Assembly (NCBI RefSeq): GCF_014212495.1
Contig: NZ_JACKZC010000001.1
Location: 606,351 to 670,350 of the forward strand
Reading direction: 5' to 3'
Length of the DNA: 64,000 nucleotides
Origin: Pontibacter sp. Tf4
GTDB lineage: Bacteria > Bacteroidota > Bacteroidia > Cytophagales > Hymenobacteraceae
Under the pieces are notes generated by a model. The model had not been told where the DNA came from and did not search any database. It saw only the letters and a program-made list of their open reading frames with translations. The translations under genes and the position numbers were made by a program. Below, in pieces: positions 26,676-35,659 of this stretch (its first letter is position 1; every line of letters begins with the position of its first letter).

Positions 26676-27480
26676 AACGATAACTGAGGCAGAAGGTTAA
26701 TTTCTGGCAGGTAATGAGTGGGATAGCCATTCAAGGAATTACCATTCCTTTTTTAGGTGCAAAAATGGGATATCATTACTCATTGCTTACTTACCCCGTT
26801 CTTTTTGAAAAAATAGAAAAGTACACGCGTGCTCTCCCCATGCTATCAAAACTTGCAAGGGGGAAACCGGAATTTTGACCTACACTTTTTACGTTTCAAG
26901 AACGAGCCAATTTGCCGAAAAGTGATTTCAAACAGTTGTTACTATTTGTGTAAAAGTAGCCAGCTTATCTAACCTATCGTAGCCAGGTATATTGCGGAAG
27001 AGCTTTTTTACCAAACAGATCTATGACACCGGCAGAATCTGCAGACCAGTATTAATCCCATTAAACCAGTTAGATCCGGAAGAAGAAGGAACCGATCACT
27101 GCAGGCGTTCTGCGGCCTGCATGGCCAATAGCTATTGTTGCCGCTTGGCCTGCCACTCTTCATTCTCTCAGCTTGTAAAAAAGCACAGGTGAAGTTCCGG
27201 TATTTATTCTATTTATATAGAGACCTTCACCACCAGATAAAATCAGAAAGTGTATGCTGAATCTTTAGATTAACTCCTTCTTTTTGTCTACAAATCTGAT
27301 CTTTTTGCCTACGACTTGTGTTATCTAAGTCAAATAGCTTATCTTCGTAACACATCTTTTGATAGCGTGACAAATATGCTGATCTTCTATAGGGAGTTTA
27401 TCAATTCGACCAACATACTGGCAGCAAATGCAGATATGTGTCTGCCTTACAATTCTACTCTTTAACCGTTTACGCCGCGG
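26676..27480. other. Intergenic region with no recognisable gene
   Basis: About 800 bp hold only short spurious frames. The part 26740-26990 is of mixed composition with no repeat I recognise. A CTTG (27315) and TATCTTCG (27340-27347) pair may be a promoter for the gene starting at 27481. The palindrome occurs once, at 27386-27391. Confidence 0.4.
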
Positions 27481-27891
27481 ATGTTACTTTACGAAGACGC
27501 TATCATACAAGTGCATTATGAACCTGCCAGCGATGTACTGACTACCTCGTTGCAATCAGCACGGGCATACGATGCTGGTGAAATCAGAAAAGCCTTCCAG
27601 TCTGTTATTACCAATATCAACGCGTATCATGTCACACGCCTGCTGTTAGACCTCTCCCTCAGCCAATCAGGTTTGCCGGAACATGCTTACAAACAGAATA
27701 TGACCTTGCTTGTGGAAGGGCTGAAACATACTCAATTGCGTAAGATTGCCCGTGTAGGTACGCAGGACTCTGTGCGGGAAGCCAACATCCTTCATATTTT
27801 TGAGAATATCAATGCCGGGATCGGGTTGCAGGCCGAATTCCAGAACTTTTCTGCGCAGGCCGATGCGCTCCAGTGGCTGACTGAGGCCTGA
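27481..27891 (+). CDS. Hypothetical STAS/SpoIIAA-like protein, paralogue 1
   Basis: The 136-residue product has no signal peptide. It has alternating beta strands and helices (AIIQVHYEPASDVLTTSL, then EIRKAFQSVITNINAYHVTRLLLDLSL) and ends AQADALQWLTEA. It aligns along its whole length with the product of 28273-28683, which has the same length. The topology and the closing ALQWL resemble SpoIIAA/STAS-like proteins of Bacteroidota; this is a fold-level guess. The genes are in the same direction, separated by a small unrelated gene. Confidence 0.65.
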   Translation: MLLYEDAIIQVHYEPASDVLTTSLQSARAYDAGEIRKAFQSVITNINAYHVTRLLLDLSLSQSGLPEHAYKQNMTLLVEGLKHTQLRKIARVGTQDSVREANILHIFENINAGIGLQAEFQNFSAQADALQWLTEA

Positions 27892-28028
27892 GTATCTTCC
27901 TGTTTTTAACAGACTGCACCACTTCCTTATATCGCAGTTTGGCTATAGTGACGAACATCATACTTATTGCGATTTGCTTGCTGTAACATTGTAGCCTGAT
28001 TTGAATTTATAGCAAAGGGCGTATAACG

Positions 28029-28286
28029 ATGCAGGAAGTAAAAGAGCTTTTAAACAAGCTAACCAAAAGTGACTCAGTGCTGGTAACCGAACTGAAAAAC
28101 AGGTCTTATTGCCGCTTTTTCCGGGATGGGCAGTACATTGACCGGATGTTTGTGACCAACCCTGCATTGCTGGCAGAACTGCTGCCACTGGTAGGTGAAG
28201 CATATGAGATTGATGCCACAGGCATTGCAACATTGGCGCAACGTCTTACTACTTCTGATAAACTGTCTTCTGTTGATACTTTATAG
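28029..28286 (+). CDS. Small hypothetical protein coupled to paralogue 2
   Basis: I do not recognise this 85-residue protein (MQEVKELLNKLTKSDSVLVT, then YCRFFRDGQYIDRMFV, ending SSVDTL). It looks soluble, with a helix-strand-helix pattern. Its last 14 bases overlap the TTG start proposed for the next gene, which suggests translational coupling. Codon use and the absence of the palindrome match the neighbouring umuDC region. Confidence 0.6.
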   Translation: MQEVKELLNKLTKSDSVLVTELKNRSYCRFFRDGQYIDRMFVTNPALLAELLPLVGEAYEIDATGIATLAQRLTTSDKLSSVDTL

Positions 28287-28683
28287 CGACCATATCATAC
28301 GGCTGGAGTACGACCCTGCCTGCGATTTGCTGCTTACTTCCCTGACGGTGGCACGTGAGTACGATGTAAAAGAAGTCCGTAGTGCATTTCTTTCCATTAT
28401 CACACACGTTAACGAATACAACATAACAAGCCTGCTGCTGGACTTTACCCGCAATACACTGGATCTGCAAGCCGGGGAGTATAAAGTTACTGTAGCACAA
28501 CTGACCGTAGGGTTGCTGCAGACTTCTCTGCGTAAAGTAGCCCGTGTCAGTACAGCAGATCCCATCAGGGAAGAAAAAATAGCCAGCATGTTACAGGATA
28601 TCCAAACAGCAGTGCCACTTCCTATACAGGTAAAAATGTTTCCAACAAAAGAGGCCGCTTTGCAGTGGCTGTTGGGCGCGTAA
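28273..28683 (+). CDS. Hypothetical STAS/SpoIIAA-like protein, paralogue 2
   Basis: Starting from TTG at 28273, the product is 136 residues and begins MILYSDHIIRLEYDP, aligning directly with MLLYEDAIIQVHYEP of the paralogue at 27481. Both continue with a strand-helix pattern: LLLTSLTVAREYDVKEVRSA against VLTTSLQSARAYDAGEIRKA. They end ALQWL plus three or four residues. The equal length and aligned first residue support the unusual TTG start over longer frames. The function is unknown. Two diverged copies plus a small gene between them suggest a small signalling module. The stop TAA runs into an AACTATAGTT palindrome. Confidence 0.65.
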   Translation: MILYSDHIIRLEYDPACDLLLTSLTVAREYDVKEVRSAFLSIITHVNEYNITSLLLDFTRNTLDLQAGEYKVTVAQLTVGLLQTSLRKVARVSTADPIREEKIASMLQDIQTAVPLPIQVKMFPTKEAALQWLLGA

Positions 28684-28938
28684 ACTATAGTTCCCTGGCG
28701 CGTTACAATCAGCTTTGCTCTGAATTAAAGCGGCGGTTTTTATGGGTACGCTGCTAACACGGCTCATTTCAGTTGAAATCTCAGGTAAGTTCCTACGGTA
28801 TAATCCTGATGAACTATACTCACTCCCTTAGGTCATAAGCAGTTTCATGAGTAAGATGACGCAGTAACATACTAACCACGCTAACGACTCATTTCATTAC
28901 AGGCACGCAAATCAAGAAAGTTTTTCAGGAGCATACAG

Positions 28939-30069
28939 TTATGTTTTTGCCTCCGTCACCGGTACGCGGCCTGCCTTCATCAGGCGTATCAGTAGCCTGC
29001 CACAAGCGGTGCCGTATCTTTCCAGCGTCTTTTCCGAGATAACAGCCGTTATCAATGTAGCCAGTATAGTGGTCAGGTAGCAGATGAGGAGCACCAGGTG
29101 AGCGTCCAGGAAAGGAGAAAGGCTGAGGGCGAGCTCTCCGGAAAAGCTCCAGGCAAATACAAAATGGAACAGGTACATGGCATACGAGAGCTGCCCGATC
29201 CGGCTAAGAAACCTCACATTAAGGCTTTTAACTTTTTTTACGAGCTGCAGCAACACAACAAAGATCAACCCTGCTATAAAGGGCTTGCTGGTAATGTTAT
29301 CCCGGAAAAAAAAGAAACCAGCTGCTAGCACAAGCGCATAACAAACGGCCGGCCATACAAAAGAGGCAGCTGGTAAGCTTACATGTATGTATTTGCGCGT
29401 AAAACAGTAATACGAAATGCCCAGCAAAAACACCGGCAACTGATTGAGCAGGTTAAAGTATAGGAAGGCATTTTCGTTCAGGCTATAGTTGCTGATATAG
29501 AGTAACAGTTGTGTGAGGAGCAGACAACAGACCATAGCTACCAGCGGGAAAAGCAGCATGCCGGTTCGGTTACGCACACGCCGCTTATAAAAGTAAAATA
29601 CAAACGGGAAGATAGCGTAAAAAGCCATTTCGGTGCCGATTGACCAGCCACCGGGTACTATCGTGTTATTGGCCGGTATGTAAAACCCGTGAACAAAAAA
29701 AACATTGGCCAGTATGTTCTTCAAGGTAAAATAACTGGTGTCAGCACCAATCGCCAGGTGGTATAAGCCATACAGCGCAATGCCAAGGTAATAGAGCGGA
29801 GCAATTCTGAAGAAGCGCCTGATATAGAAAAACAGCAACGGGTTATCTTCCTTTTGGCGCTTGCTTGCCGAGAGGCACAGCGTATAGGCCGAAAGGACAA
29901 AGAAAAGTTGTACACCCAGTTTACCCAGGTCGGCTAAGGTATTTGTCAGGAAGGGCAGGTCGGGCACTACCTGAGTGGTGTGTACCAGCATCACCATCAT
30001 AATGGCAACACCACGAAGTGTGTCAATGTACTGGAGCTTTTTAGTTTCGGGTTTGAGAAGAACTGTCAT
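28939..30069 (-). CDS. Acyltransferase family 3 membrane protein (OafA/YrhL-like)
   Basis: The 376-residue protein has about ten membrane segments and the acyltransferase-3 signature at the start: QYIDTLRGVAIMMVMLVHTT (the arginine and histidine are the conserved pair). Further on are LFFVLSAYTL, the FFRIAPLYYLGI loop and WSIGTEMAFYAIFPFVF. Enzymes of this family O-acetylate cell-surface sugars or other polymers; the acceptor is not evident. No polysaccharide genes are adjacent. It is monocistronic, followed by a gene-poor interval. Confidence 0.92.
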   Translation of the reverse strand: MTVLLKPETKKLQYIDTLRGVAIMMVMLVHTTQVVPDLPFLTNTLADLGKLGVQLFFVLSAYTLCLSASKRQKEDNPLLFFYIRRFFRIAPLYYLGIALYGLYHLAIGADTSYFTLKNILANVFFVHGFYIPANNTIVPGGWSIGTEMAFYAIFPFVFYFYKRRVRNRTGMLLFPLVAMVCCLLLTQLLLYISNYSLNENAFLYFNLLNQLPVFLLGISYYCFTRKYIHVSLPAASFVWPAVCYALVLAAGFFFFRDNITSKPFIAGLIFVVLLQLVKKVKSLNVRFLSRIGQLSYAMYLFHFVFAWSFSGELALSLSPFLDAHLVLLICYLTTILATLITAVISEKTLERYGTACGRLLIRLMKAGRVPVTEAKT

Positions 30070-30419
30070 GGTGTTAATAGTTTGTTTACAGGTAATGCCG
30101 GCACATATTCTCCCTTGCTTATAGTTAAGCGCTTACCCCGCCCTGTGCCTGATTTCAGATCCGTGTGTTGTTGTACATAAAGGTTGTATTGTGAAATTTA
30201 TTAATTGTATTATACAAGTATTTAATTAAAAGGTTATATAGCTCTTTATATATTCTGATGTCTTTTTGATTTAATAAGTGTCAGAGGCCTAAATACTTAA
30301 GCGCTGTCGCTGTTATCCAATGCCTGTCTGTTGCAACAAATTCGGTAGTTGCCGTACAAACTATAGTTTCCGGATTCTTCAGTCCGCTCTCTCCTTATAG
30401 TTGGTAATTTATAGTTAGC
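30070..30419. other. AT-rich intergenic region
   Basis: Between the divergent acyltransferase and outer-membrane genes, 30180-30300 is strongly AT-rich and probably promoter-bearing. An exact AACTATAGTT lies at 30359-30368. No gene or terminator is clear. Confidence 0.4.
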
Positions 30420-31076
30420 ATGAACAGGTATATGGTAATGCTGGCGCTGCTGGTATGTAGCCTGCATGTGTCGGCACAAAAGAATAATCCGGTGCAGCAC
30501 GCCGTATTTATCGGGCTCGGCATCTCTATGGCTCCCGAAGATCTGGCTGGAATTGAAAGTGCGGATAACAAAGGATATGTGAGAAACGGACCTGTCGGAA
30601 CACTGAGCTACCTGGCCGGAATCCGTAAATATATTGGCGTGGGGGCTACGCTTGGGCACAGCCGGAACGACCTGAACGCCGCCGCCGTGGCGCGCGCTTT
30701 TTCCTCGGCCACTACCGTAGAAACAGAGCCTTATGCACTTACTTACCTGATGGCTGATGTTTATGGCATGTACCCTGTAAAACAATGGCAGTTCTATGCC
30801 AAAGGGAGCTTAGGAAGCATGTTGCCGGACCTGTGGGAAATGGAGATCAGGAATGATATTGCAACTGGTACCGTGCGAAGCGGTCGTACCTTTGTGCCTG
30901 CTTATGCTGGTGCGCTGGGCCTGAACTATAGTTTGGGTAAAGTAACAATAGGGTTGGAGTCCTGCCTGCTGGCTTCAGAACCAGAATTTGAAATAGAGCT
31001 TAATAACGTAACTACCTACCGCAAGCAGTGGCTGTCCGCTTTTAACCACATGCTGAAAACGGGCTACCGCTTCTGA
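30420..31076 (+). CDS. Putative outer-membrane beta-barrel protein
   Basis: The 218-residue product has a signal peptide (MNRYMVMLALLVCSLHVSAQ) and alternating amphipathic strands. These include AVFIGLGISMAP, TLSYLAGIRKYIGVGATLGH and AGALGLNYSLGKVTIGLESC. The last residue is aromatic (KTGYRF), as is usual for outer-membrane barrels. I do not recognise the family beyond OmpW/porin-like small barrels. Convergent with mrdB, 14 bp between stops. Confidence 0.65.
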   Translation: MNRYMVMLALLVCSLHVSAQKNNPVQHAVFIGLGISMAPEDLAGIESADNKGYVRNGPVGTLSYLAGIRKYIGVGATLGHSRNDLNAAAVARAFSSATTVETEPYALTYLMADVYGMYPVKQWQFYAKGSLGSMLPDLWEMEIRNDIATGTVRSGRTFVPAYAGALGLNYSLGKVTIGLESCLLASEPEFEIELNNVTTYRKQWLSAFNHMLKTGYRF

Positions 31077-31089
31077 AACTATAAGCTCG

Positions 31090-32412
31090 TTAGCGGGATA
31101 AATCCTGGGCGCGGTTGGCATCTATAGCCAGCAATATGTAGAGCAGAATGGTGAACGACCACAGCGATGAGCCACCATAACTAAAGAACGGCAACGGAAT
31201 ACCTACTACCGGTGCCAGACCGATTGTCATGCCGATGTTAACCAGGAAGTGGAAGAACACTATAGAGGCGACGCAATACCCATACGTACGCGCAAACACC
31301 GATTTCTGGCGTTCCGCAATGTTTACGATGCGTGTCATCAGCAATAAAAACAGCACAATAAGCACGGTACTTCCTATCCAGCCATGCTCCTCGCCAATGG
31401 TACAGAAAATAAAGTCGGTGCTCTGCTCTGGCACGAAATCGAATTTGGTCTGTGTTCCTTCCAGAAAGCCTTTGCCCCAGAAACCACCGGAACCGATCGC
31501 GATCTTGGATTGCGTTACGTTCCAGCCATAGCCCAGCGGATCAGCTTCCGGGCTTATAAGCGCCTTGATACGGTTTTGCTGGTGCGGCTGCAGTACATCG
31601 TTAATAAAGTAGTCTACACTGAAGATCATGCCGATGATCAGCACAAACAGCGCGATCATGGATTTGATACGGCGCATCAGGCGGTAATCGAACCAGATAG
31701 CGGCAGCCATCAGCACAGCGATGCCCAATATAAGGTATAGTTTAGGTACCAGCAGGGTGAGTATAAAAATAGCTGCAGCAGAGCCTCCGATGATCAGGAT
31801 AAGCGGCGACATGCCTTCGCGGAAGTAAGCCAGGATAAATGCACCAAACACAAGGGCAGAGCCGGTCTCGTTCTGCAGGACGATAATAATAGGTGGCAGC
31901 AGCGTTATGAAGGCCAGAATCATCTGGTCTTTCATATTCTGCTGGCGCAGGTTTACATTGCTCAGAAACTTGGAGGCGGCCAGTGCTGTCGCAAATTTGG
32001 CCAGCTCAGCAGGCTGTAAACGCACACCACCTCCCAGATCAAGCCACGAGCGCGACCCCGCTACCGGGCTGGCAACTGCCAGCGTAAAAAGCAGCAGCAG
32101 AATAATAGCCCCATAGATCGGGTAGGCCAGGTGCTCATAAATCTTGTAGTCTACGGCCAGCATCATCGTGATCAGTATCACAGAGGTGCCTATCCAAAGG
32201 AGCTGCTTGCCGGAGTTTATATCAAAGCTGAAGATGTTCACTACGTTGTCCGGACTGTACACCACGGCGTAAATGTTCATCCAGCCCAAGCCTACCAGCA
32301 AAAAGTATAACAGCACCGTTACCCAGTCCAGGTTGGCCAGGATATTACGCGAGGTGCGTTTGCTACTGCGGGTAGCAATTTTATACTTTGGTATAGTTTG
32401 TTCTGCTGGCAT
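31090..32412 (-). CDS. mrdB: Rod shape-determining protein RodA (SEDS glycosyltransferase)
   Basis: The 440-residue protein has about ten membrane segments and the SEDS features: SWLDLGGGVRLQPAELAKF, PDLGS-type loop replaced here by LQNETGSALVFGAF, and the C-terminal GLAPVVGIPLPFFSYGGSSLWS. RodA polymerises lipid II during elongation together with PBP2. The insertion between them (a long loop, KIYEHLAYPIY) is usual for Bacteroidota. It is the last gene of the mreBCD-mrdAB operon, 6 bp after mrdA. Confidence 0.95.
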   Translation of the reverse strand: MPAEQTIPKYKIATRSSKRTSRNILANLDWVTVLLYFLLVGLGWMNIYAVVYSPDNVVNIFSFDINSGKQLLWIGTSVILITMMLAVDYKIYEHLAYPIYGAIILLLLFTLAVASPVAGSRSWLDLGGGVRLQPAELAKFATALAASKFLSNVNLRQQNMKDQMILAFITLLPPIIIVLQNETGSALVFGAFILAYFREGMSPLILIIGGSAAAIFILTLLVPKLYLILGIAVLMAAAIWFDYRLMRRIKSMIALFVLIIGMIFSVDYFINDVLQPHQQNRIKALISPEADPLGYGWNVTQSKIAIGSGGFWGKGFLEGTQTKFDFVPEQSTDFIFCTIGEEHGWIGSTVLIVLFLLLMTRIVNIAERQKSVFARTYGYCVASIVFFHFLVNIGMTIGLAPVVGIPLPFFSYGGSSLWSFTILLYILLAIDANRAQDLSR

Positions 32413-32418
32413 TCGCTT

Positions 32419-34251
32419 TTACTTAGATCTTATATCAAGGTACTTACGGCTAAGCACCCATTTCTCCTGCTCCTTTATTGTTACCGTATCGGTCAGGTAT
32501 TTCTCGATCATGAGGCCTGCAATCGGTGCTGCCGACTGACCACCCCACTTACCGTGCTCCACGTAAACAGCGATCGCAATTTTTGGGTTCTCTTTTGGTG
32601 CAAAAGCTACGAATACAGCATGGTCCGGACCCTGCGGGTTCTGGGCAGTGCCGGTTTTGCCGCACACTTCTATGCCTACTTTTTCGAGGTTAGCTTTGCG
32701 GCCTGTACCGGCACGTACTACATCGGCCATGCCTTCCACAATCGGGTCAAAATGTTTCGGATCAACAGATGTGTAATGCTTTTCCTGGTATTCCTTCAGT
32801 GGTTTGCCTTTGTCGCCCACAGCACGGATCATGTGCGGCGTTACGTAATAGCCACGGTTGGCAATGATCGCCATAAAGTTAGCCATTTGCAAAGGCGTTA
32901 CGCCCAGTTCGCCCTGGCCAATGCTCAGCGAGTAAATGGTAGAATACTTCCAGCGGTTTTTGCCATACACACGGTCGTATAGTTCCGGCGATGCAATGAT
33001 GCCGGCTTTTTCGCCGGGCAGGTCTATACCTAACTTCAATCCAAACCCAAAGGTCAGCACATGTTCGCGCCATTCTTTCAGGCCAATAGCGGTATCGGTG
33101 AAGGTATTGGGCGATTTACCCTGGTTAATGAGTGCTTTGTAAGCCTGGTAAAACCATGGGTTGCAGGAATGCTGCACGGCACCGTGCAGGTCGAGCGGCG
33201 ATGGGTGCGGGTGGCAGTTTACCAGCGATTTGTTGCAGGCATACTTTGTATTAGGGTCGATCACGCCTTCTTCCAGCGCAATAAGTCCCTGCACCAGCTT
33301 AAAGATAGAGCCAGGCGGGTTCTGGTCGGCCATTACAGGACGGTTGAACATGGTTTTGTCCGGGTCCTTGAGCAGCTGCATGTAGTTTTTACCATAGTCC
33401 TTACCGGTAAACAGGTTCGGGTCGTAAAACGGAGCCGAAACGTAAGCCAGTACTTCGCCGGTAGCCGGCTCAATGGCAACTATACTTCCTTTGGCGCCAT
33501 TCATTAACAGCTCGCCGTAAGCCTGCAGTTCCAGGTCTATGGTGCTGTACAGGTTCTGCCCGGCAACCGAGAGGGTATCGTAGGCGCCATCTTTAAAGGG
33601 GCCTTTCTCTATGCCGCGCACGTTCACCATAATATGCTTCACGCCGCGCTGGCCCATCAGGTGTTTCTCATACTCCAGCTCAATGCCACTTTTACCGATA
33701 TAGTCGCCTGGGCGGTAGCCTTTATAGTTACTGGTGTCTTCCAGCTGGCGCGGGCTAATCTCGGCAATATAACCAAGTGCATGCGATAAGCTGGTGTGCG
33801 AATAACCACGCGCTGTACGGGCATTGATGTAGAACCCCGGAAAATCGATCAGGTTATCCTGGATGTGGGCAAAGTCTTCGGTGGTGAGTTTCTGGTAAAA
33901 GATGGATGGCTTAACGTAGGAATAGGCTCTGGCTTTTTTCAGGCGCTCGCGTACATCTTCCAGCGGCAGGTTCAGGAGTTTGGTCAGGCGGAGCGTGTCC
34001 AGGTTCTTGGTTTCCTTGGGCACCACCATCAGGTCGTATACAGGCGTGTTCTCTACCAGCAGTTTTCCGTTGCGGTCGTAAATAAGGCCACGGAACGGAT
34101 ACTGGATAACGGTTTTGATGGCGTTTGTTTCAGCGGCCTGCTTGTAGCTGCTGTCCACTACCTGTATGTAGAACAAACGCAGGGCGAATACCACCCCCAC
34201 CACTATAAAAATGGCCTGAATAACGTACTTTCTGTTTTCTAAGTAATTCAT
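32419..34251 (-). CDS. mrdA: Penicillin-binding protein 2
   Basis: The 610-residue protein has one N-terminal membrane anchor (YVIQAIFIVVGVVFALRLFY) and a PBP dimerisation domain with RGLIYDRNGKLLVENTP. The transpeptidase domain has the catalytic SxxK in PGSIFKLVQ near 313, SxN in HSCNPWF near 362 and KTG in CGKTGTAQNPQ near 530. It cross-links peptidoglycan in the elongasome with RodA and MreBCD. It sits 3 bp downstream of mreD and 6 bp upstream of mrdB. Confidence 0.97.
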   Translation of the reverse strand: MNYLENRKYVIQAIFIVVGVVFALRLFYIQVVDSSYKQAAETNAIKTVIQYPFRGLIYDRNGKLLVENTPVYDLMVVPKETKNLDTLRLTKLLNLPLEDVRERLKKARAYSYVKPSIFYQKLTTEDFAHIQDNLIDFPGFYINARTARGYSHTSLSHALGYIAEISPRQLEDTSNYKGYRPGDYIGKSGIELEYEKHLMGQRGVKHIMVNVRGIEKGPFKDGAYDTLSVAGQNLYSTIDLELQAYGELLMNGAKGSIVAIEPATGEVLAYVSAPFYDPNLFTGKDYGKNYMQLLKDPDKTMFNRPVMADQNPPGSIFKLVQGLIALEEGVIDPNTKYACNKSLVNCHPHPSPLDLHGAVQHSCNPWFYQAYKALINQGKSPNTFTDTAIGLKEWREHVLTFGFGLKLGIDLPGEKAGIIASPELYDRVYGKNRWKYSTIYSLSIGQGELGVTPLQMANFMAIIANRGYYVTPHMIRAVGDKGKPLKEYQEKHYTSVDPKHFDPIVEGMADVVRAGTGRKANLEKVGIEVCGKTGTAQNPQGPDHAVFVAFAPKENPKIAIAVYVEHGKWGGQSAAPIAGLMIEKYLTDTVTIKEQEKWVLSRKYLDIRSK

Positions 34252-34254
34252 GTA

Positions 34255-34773
34255 CTATCTCTTCGCTCTTTTAACAGAGAAGAAAAGTAATTGGATGATC
34301 ACGACTACCACTCCCGTAAACAATGTGCTCAGCAGGATCTTTACCAGCGTATACCACTCAAAGCTAATAATTTCCAGGAAGAAAACGGCTGCGTGGTGCA
34401 CGGTAATAAGAATTGCGGCATAGGTCAGAAACCAGCTCCAGCCCATTGTGTGCAGGTTAGCGGAATCATTGGTATCGTAACCATCACGGGGGGTGAGAAG
34501 GTTCAAAACATGCGGGCGTAAAAATGCCAGTAAAACGCTTGCCGCTGCATGTATGCCCATGGTATCATAAAATACATCTACCGTAAACCCAACTATAAAC
34601 CCCAGGAAAAGCAGCAGCACTCTGTTTATGTGAATAGGCAGGAACAGCAGAAAGGCGATGTAAATAAAACAGAAGCCCGTACTGAACAGCACCAGGTTGT
34701 CCAGGAGCAGGATCTGTAGCGCCACAAACAGAATGAACTGCACAATATGTCGGATGCCTGCTATGCTATTCAT
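34255..34773 (-). CDS. mreD: Rod shape-determining protein MreD
   Basis: The 172-residue hydrophobic protein has five predicted membrane segments and a basic C-terminus (SVKRAKR). MreD is poorly conserved, and the identification rests on its size, topology (FCFIYIAFLLFLPIHINRVLLLFLGF, FYDTMGIHAAASVLLAFLRP) and position between mreC and mrdA. It overlaps the mreC stop by 8 bp. It is part of the membrane elongasome. Confidence 0.88.
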   Translation of the reverse strand: MNSIAGIRHIVQFILFVALQILLLDNLVLFSTGFCFIYIAFLLFLPIHINRVLLLFLGFIVGFTVDVFYDTMGIHAAASVLLAFLRPHVLNLLTPRDGYDTNDSANLHTMGWSWFLTYAAILITVHHAAVFFLEIISFEWYTLVKILLSTLFTGVVVVIIQLLFFSVKRAKR

Positions 34774-35650
34774 TTGGTAAGATGCCTGCTTTATATTCTA
34801 AGGTGTCGCGCTCTGCTTTTTGAAGGTTTTCCACCACATACACATAAGAGAGCTGGGCGAAGTCTACGGCCAGCTTCACTTTTATAGTATAAAAACTTTT
34901 ATCTGCTTCTTTGGCTACGGAGCTTATAGTACCTACCATAATACCTTCTGGGAACACCGTGTTAAAGCCACTGGTAACTATAGTATCGCCTTTTGCCAGC
35001 TTTACGTGCAGCGGCACATAGTCCAGGATAGCGGTGCGGTAGTCGCCGCCCTGCCACTTAATGGTACCCATGGTGTTGTTCTTTTTGATCTTGGCCGAGA
35101 TCAGCATCTGTGAGTGCAGCAGAGAGGTTACGGTTGAATAGTTATCCGAAACTGTTTTAACCCGGCCCACCACGCCATTAGACGCTATGACACCCATGCC
35201 CGGCTCCACGCCATCTTTTGTGCCGATGGAGAGGGTCAGGTAGTTGTTGGTTCGGCGCACCGAGTTGTTGATCACACGGCCGGCGTGCAGGTTAAACGTC
35301 TGCGGCCCTGTTCTGAGCGAATCAACTATAGTTGTATCGACAGGCACTACCAACGTTGTATCCAGTCTGCTGGTGCTGTCTGTAATGCCGGCCTGGCGGT
35401 ACGTCAATAGTTCCTGGCGCAGCAAAGCGTTCTCGCGCGCAAGGGTATTGTTTACTGTGGCCAGGTTAAAGTAATCGGTAACGCCGCTCTGGAACTCCAG
35501 CACGCGTCCTACATACCTGTTGGCAGAGTTAAAGAAAGCCGCGCCCTGGTAGGTGTTGTACTGCACAATCAGGTAAACGCAAAGCGCCTCCAGCAGCACG
35601 AACACCAGGAACGCACGGAACCGGTAAATAAACGCAAAAAGATTCCGCAT
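34766..35650 (-). CDS. mreC: Rod shape-determining protein MreC
   Basis: The 294-residue protein has one N-terminal membrane segment (FRAFLVFVLLEALCVYLIV), a coiled coil (NTLARENALLRQEL) and the two-barrel MreC domain (GRVINNSVRRTNNYLTLSIG, GVIASNGVVGRVKTVSDNYS). It is a periplasmic scaffold linking MreB to PBP2. It starts 9 bp after mreB and its end overlaps mreD. Confidence 0.95.
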   Translation of the reverse strand: MRNLFAFIYRFRAFLVFVLLEALCVYLIVQYNTYQGAAFFNSANRYVGRVLEFQSGVTDYFNLATVNNTLARENALLRQELLTYRQAGITDSTSRLDTTLVVPVDTTIVDSLRTGPQTFNLHAGRVINNSVRRTNNYLTLSIGTKDGVEPGMGVIASNGVVGRVKTVSDNYSTVTSLLHSQMLISAKIKKNNTMGTIKWQGGDYRTAILDYVPLHVKLAKGDTIVTSGFNTVFPEGIMVGTISSVAKEADKSFYTIKVKLAVDFAQLSYVYVVENLQKAERDTLEYKAGILPNE

Positions 35651-35659
35651 GCAGCCCTG

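Noticed and set aside
26992..27192. A 66-codon open frame between umuD and the STAS-like genes
   Set aside because: It starts at TTG, reads as random cysteine- and arginine-rich sequence, and has no conserved-looking pattern.
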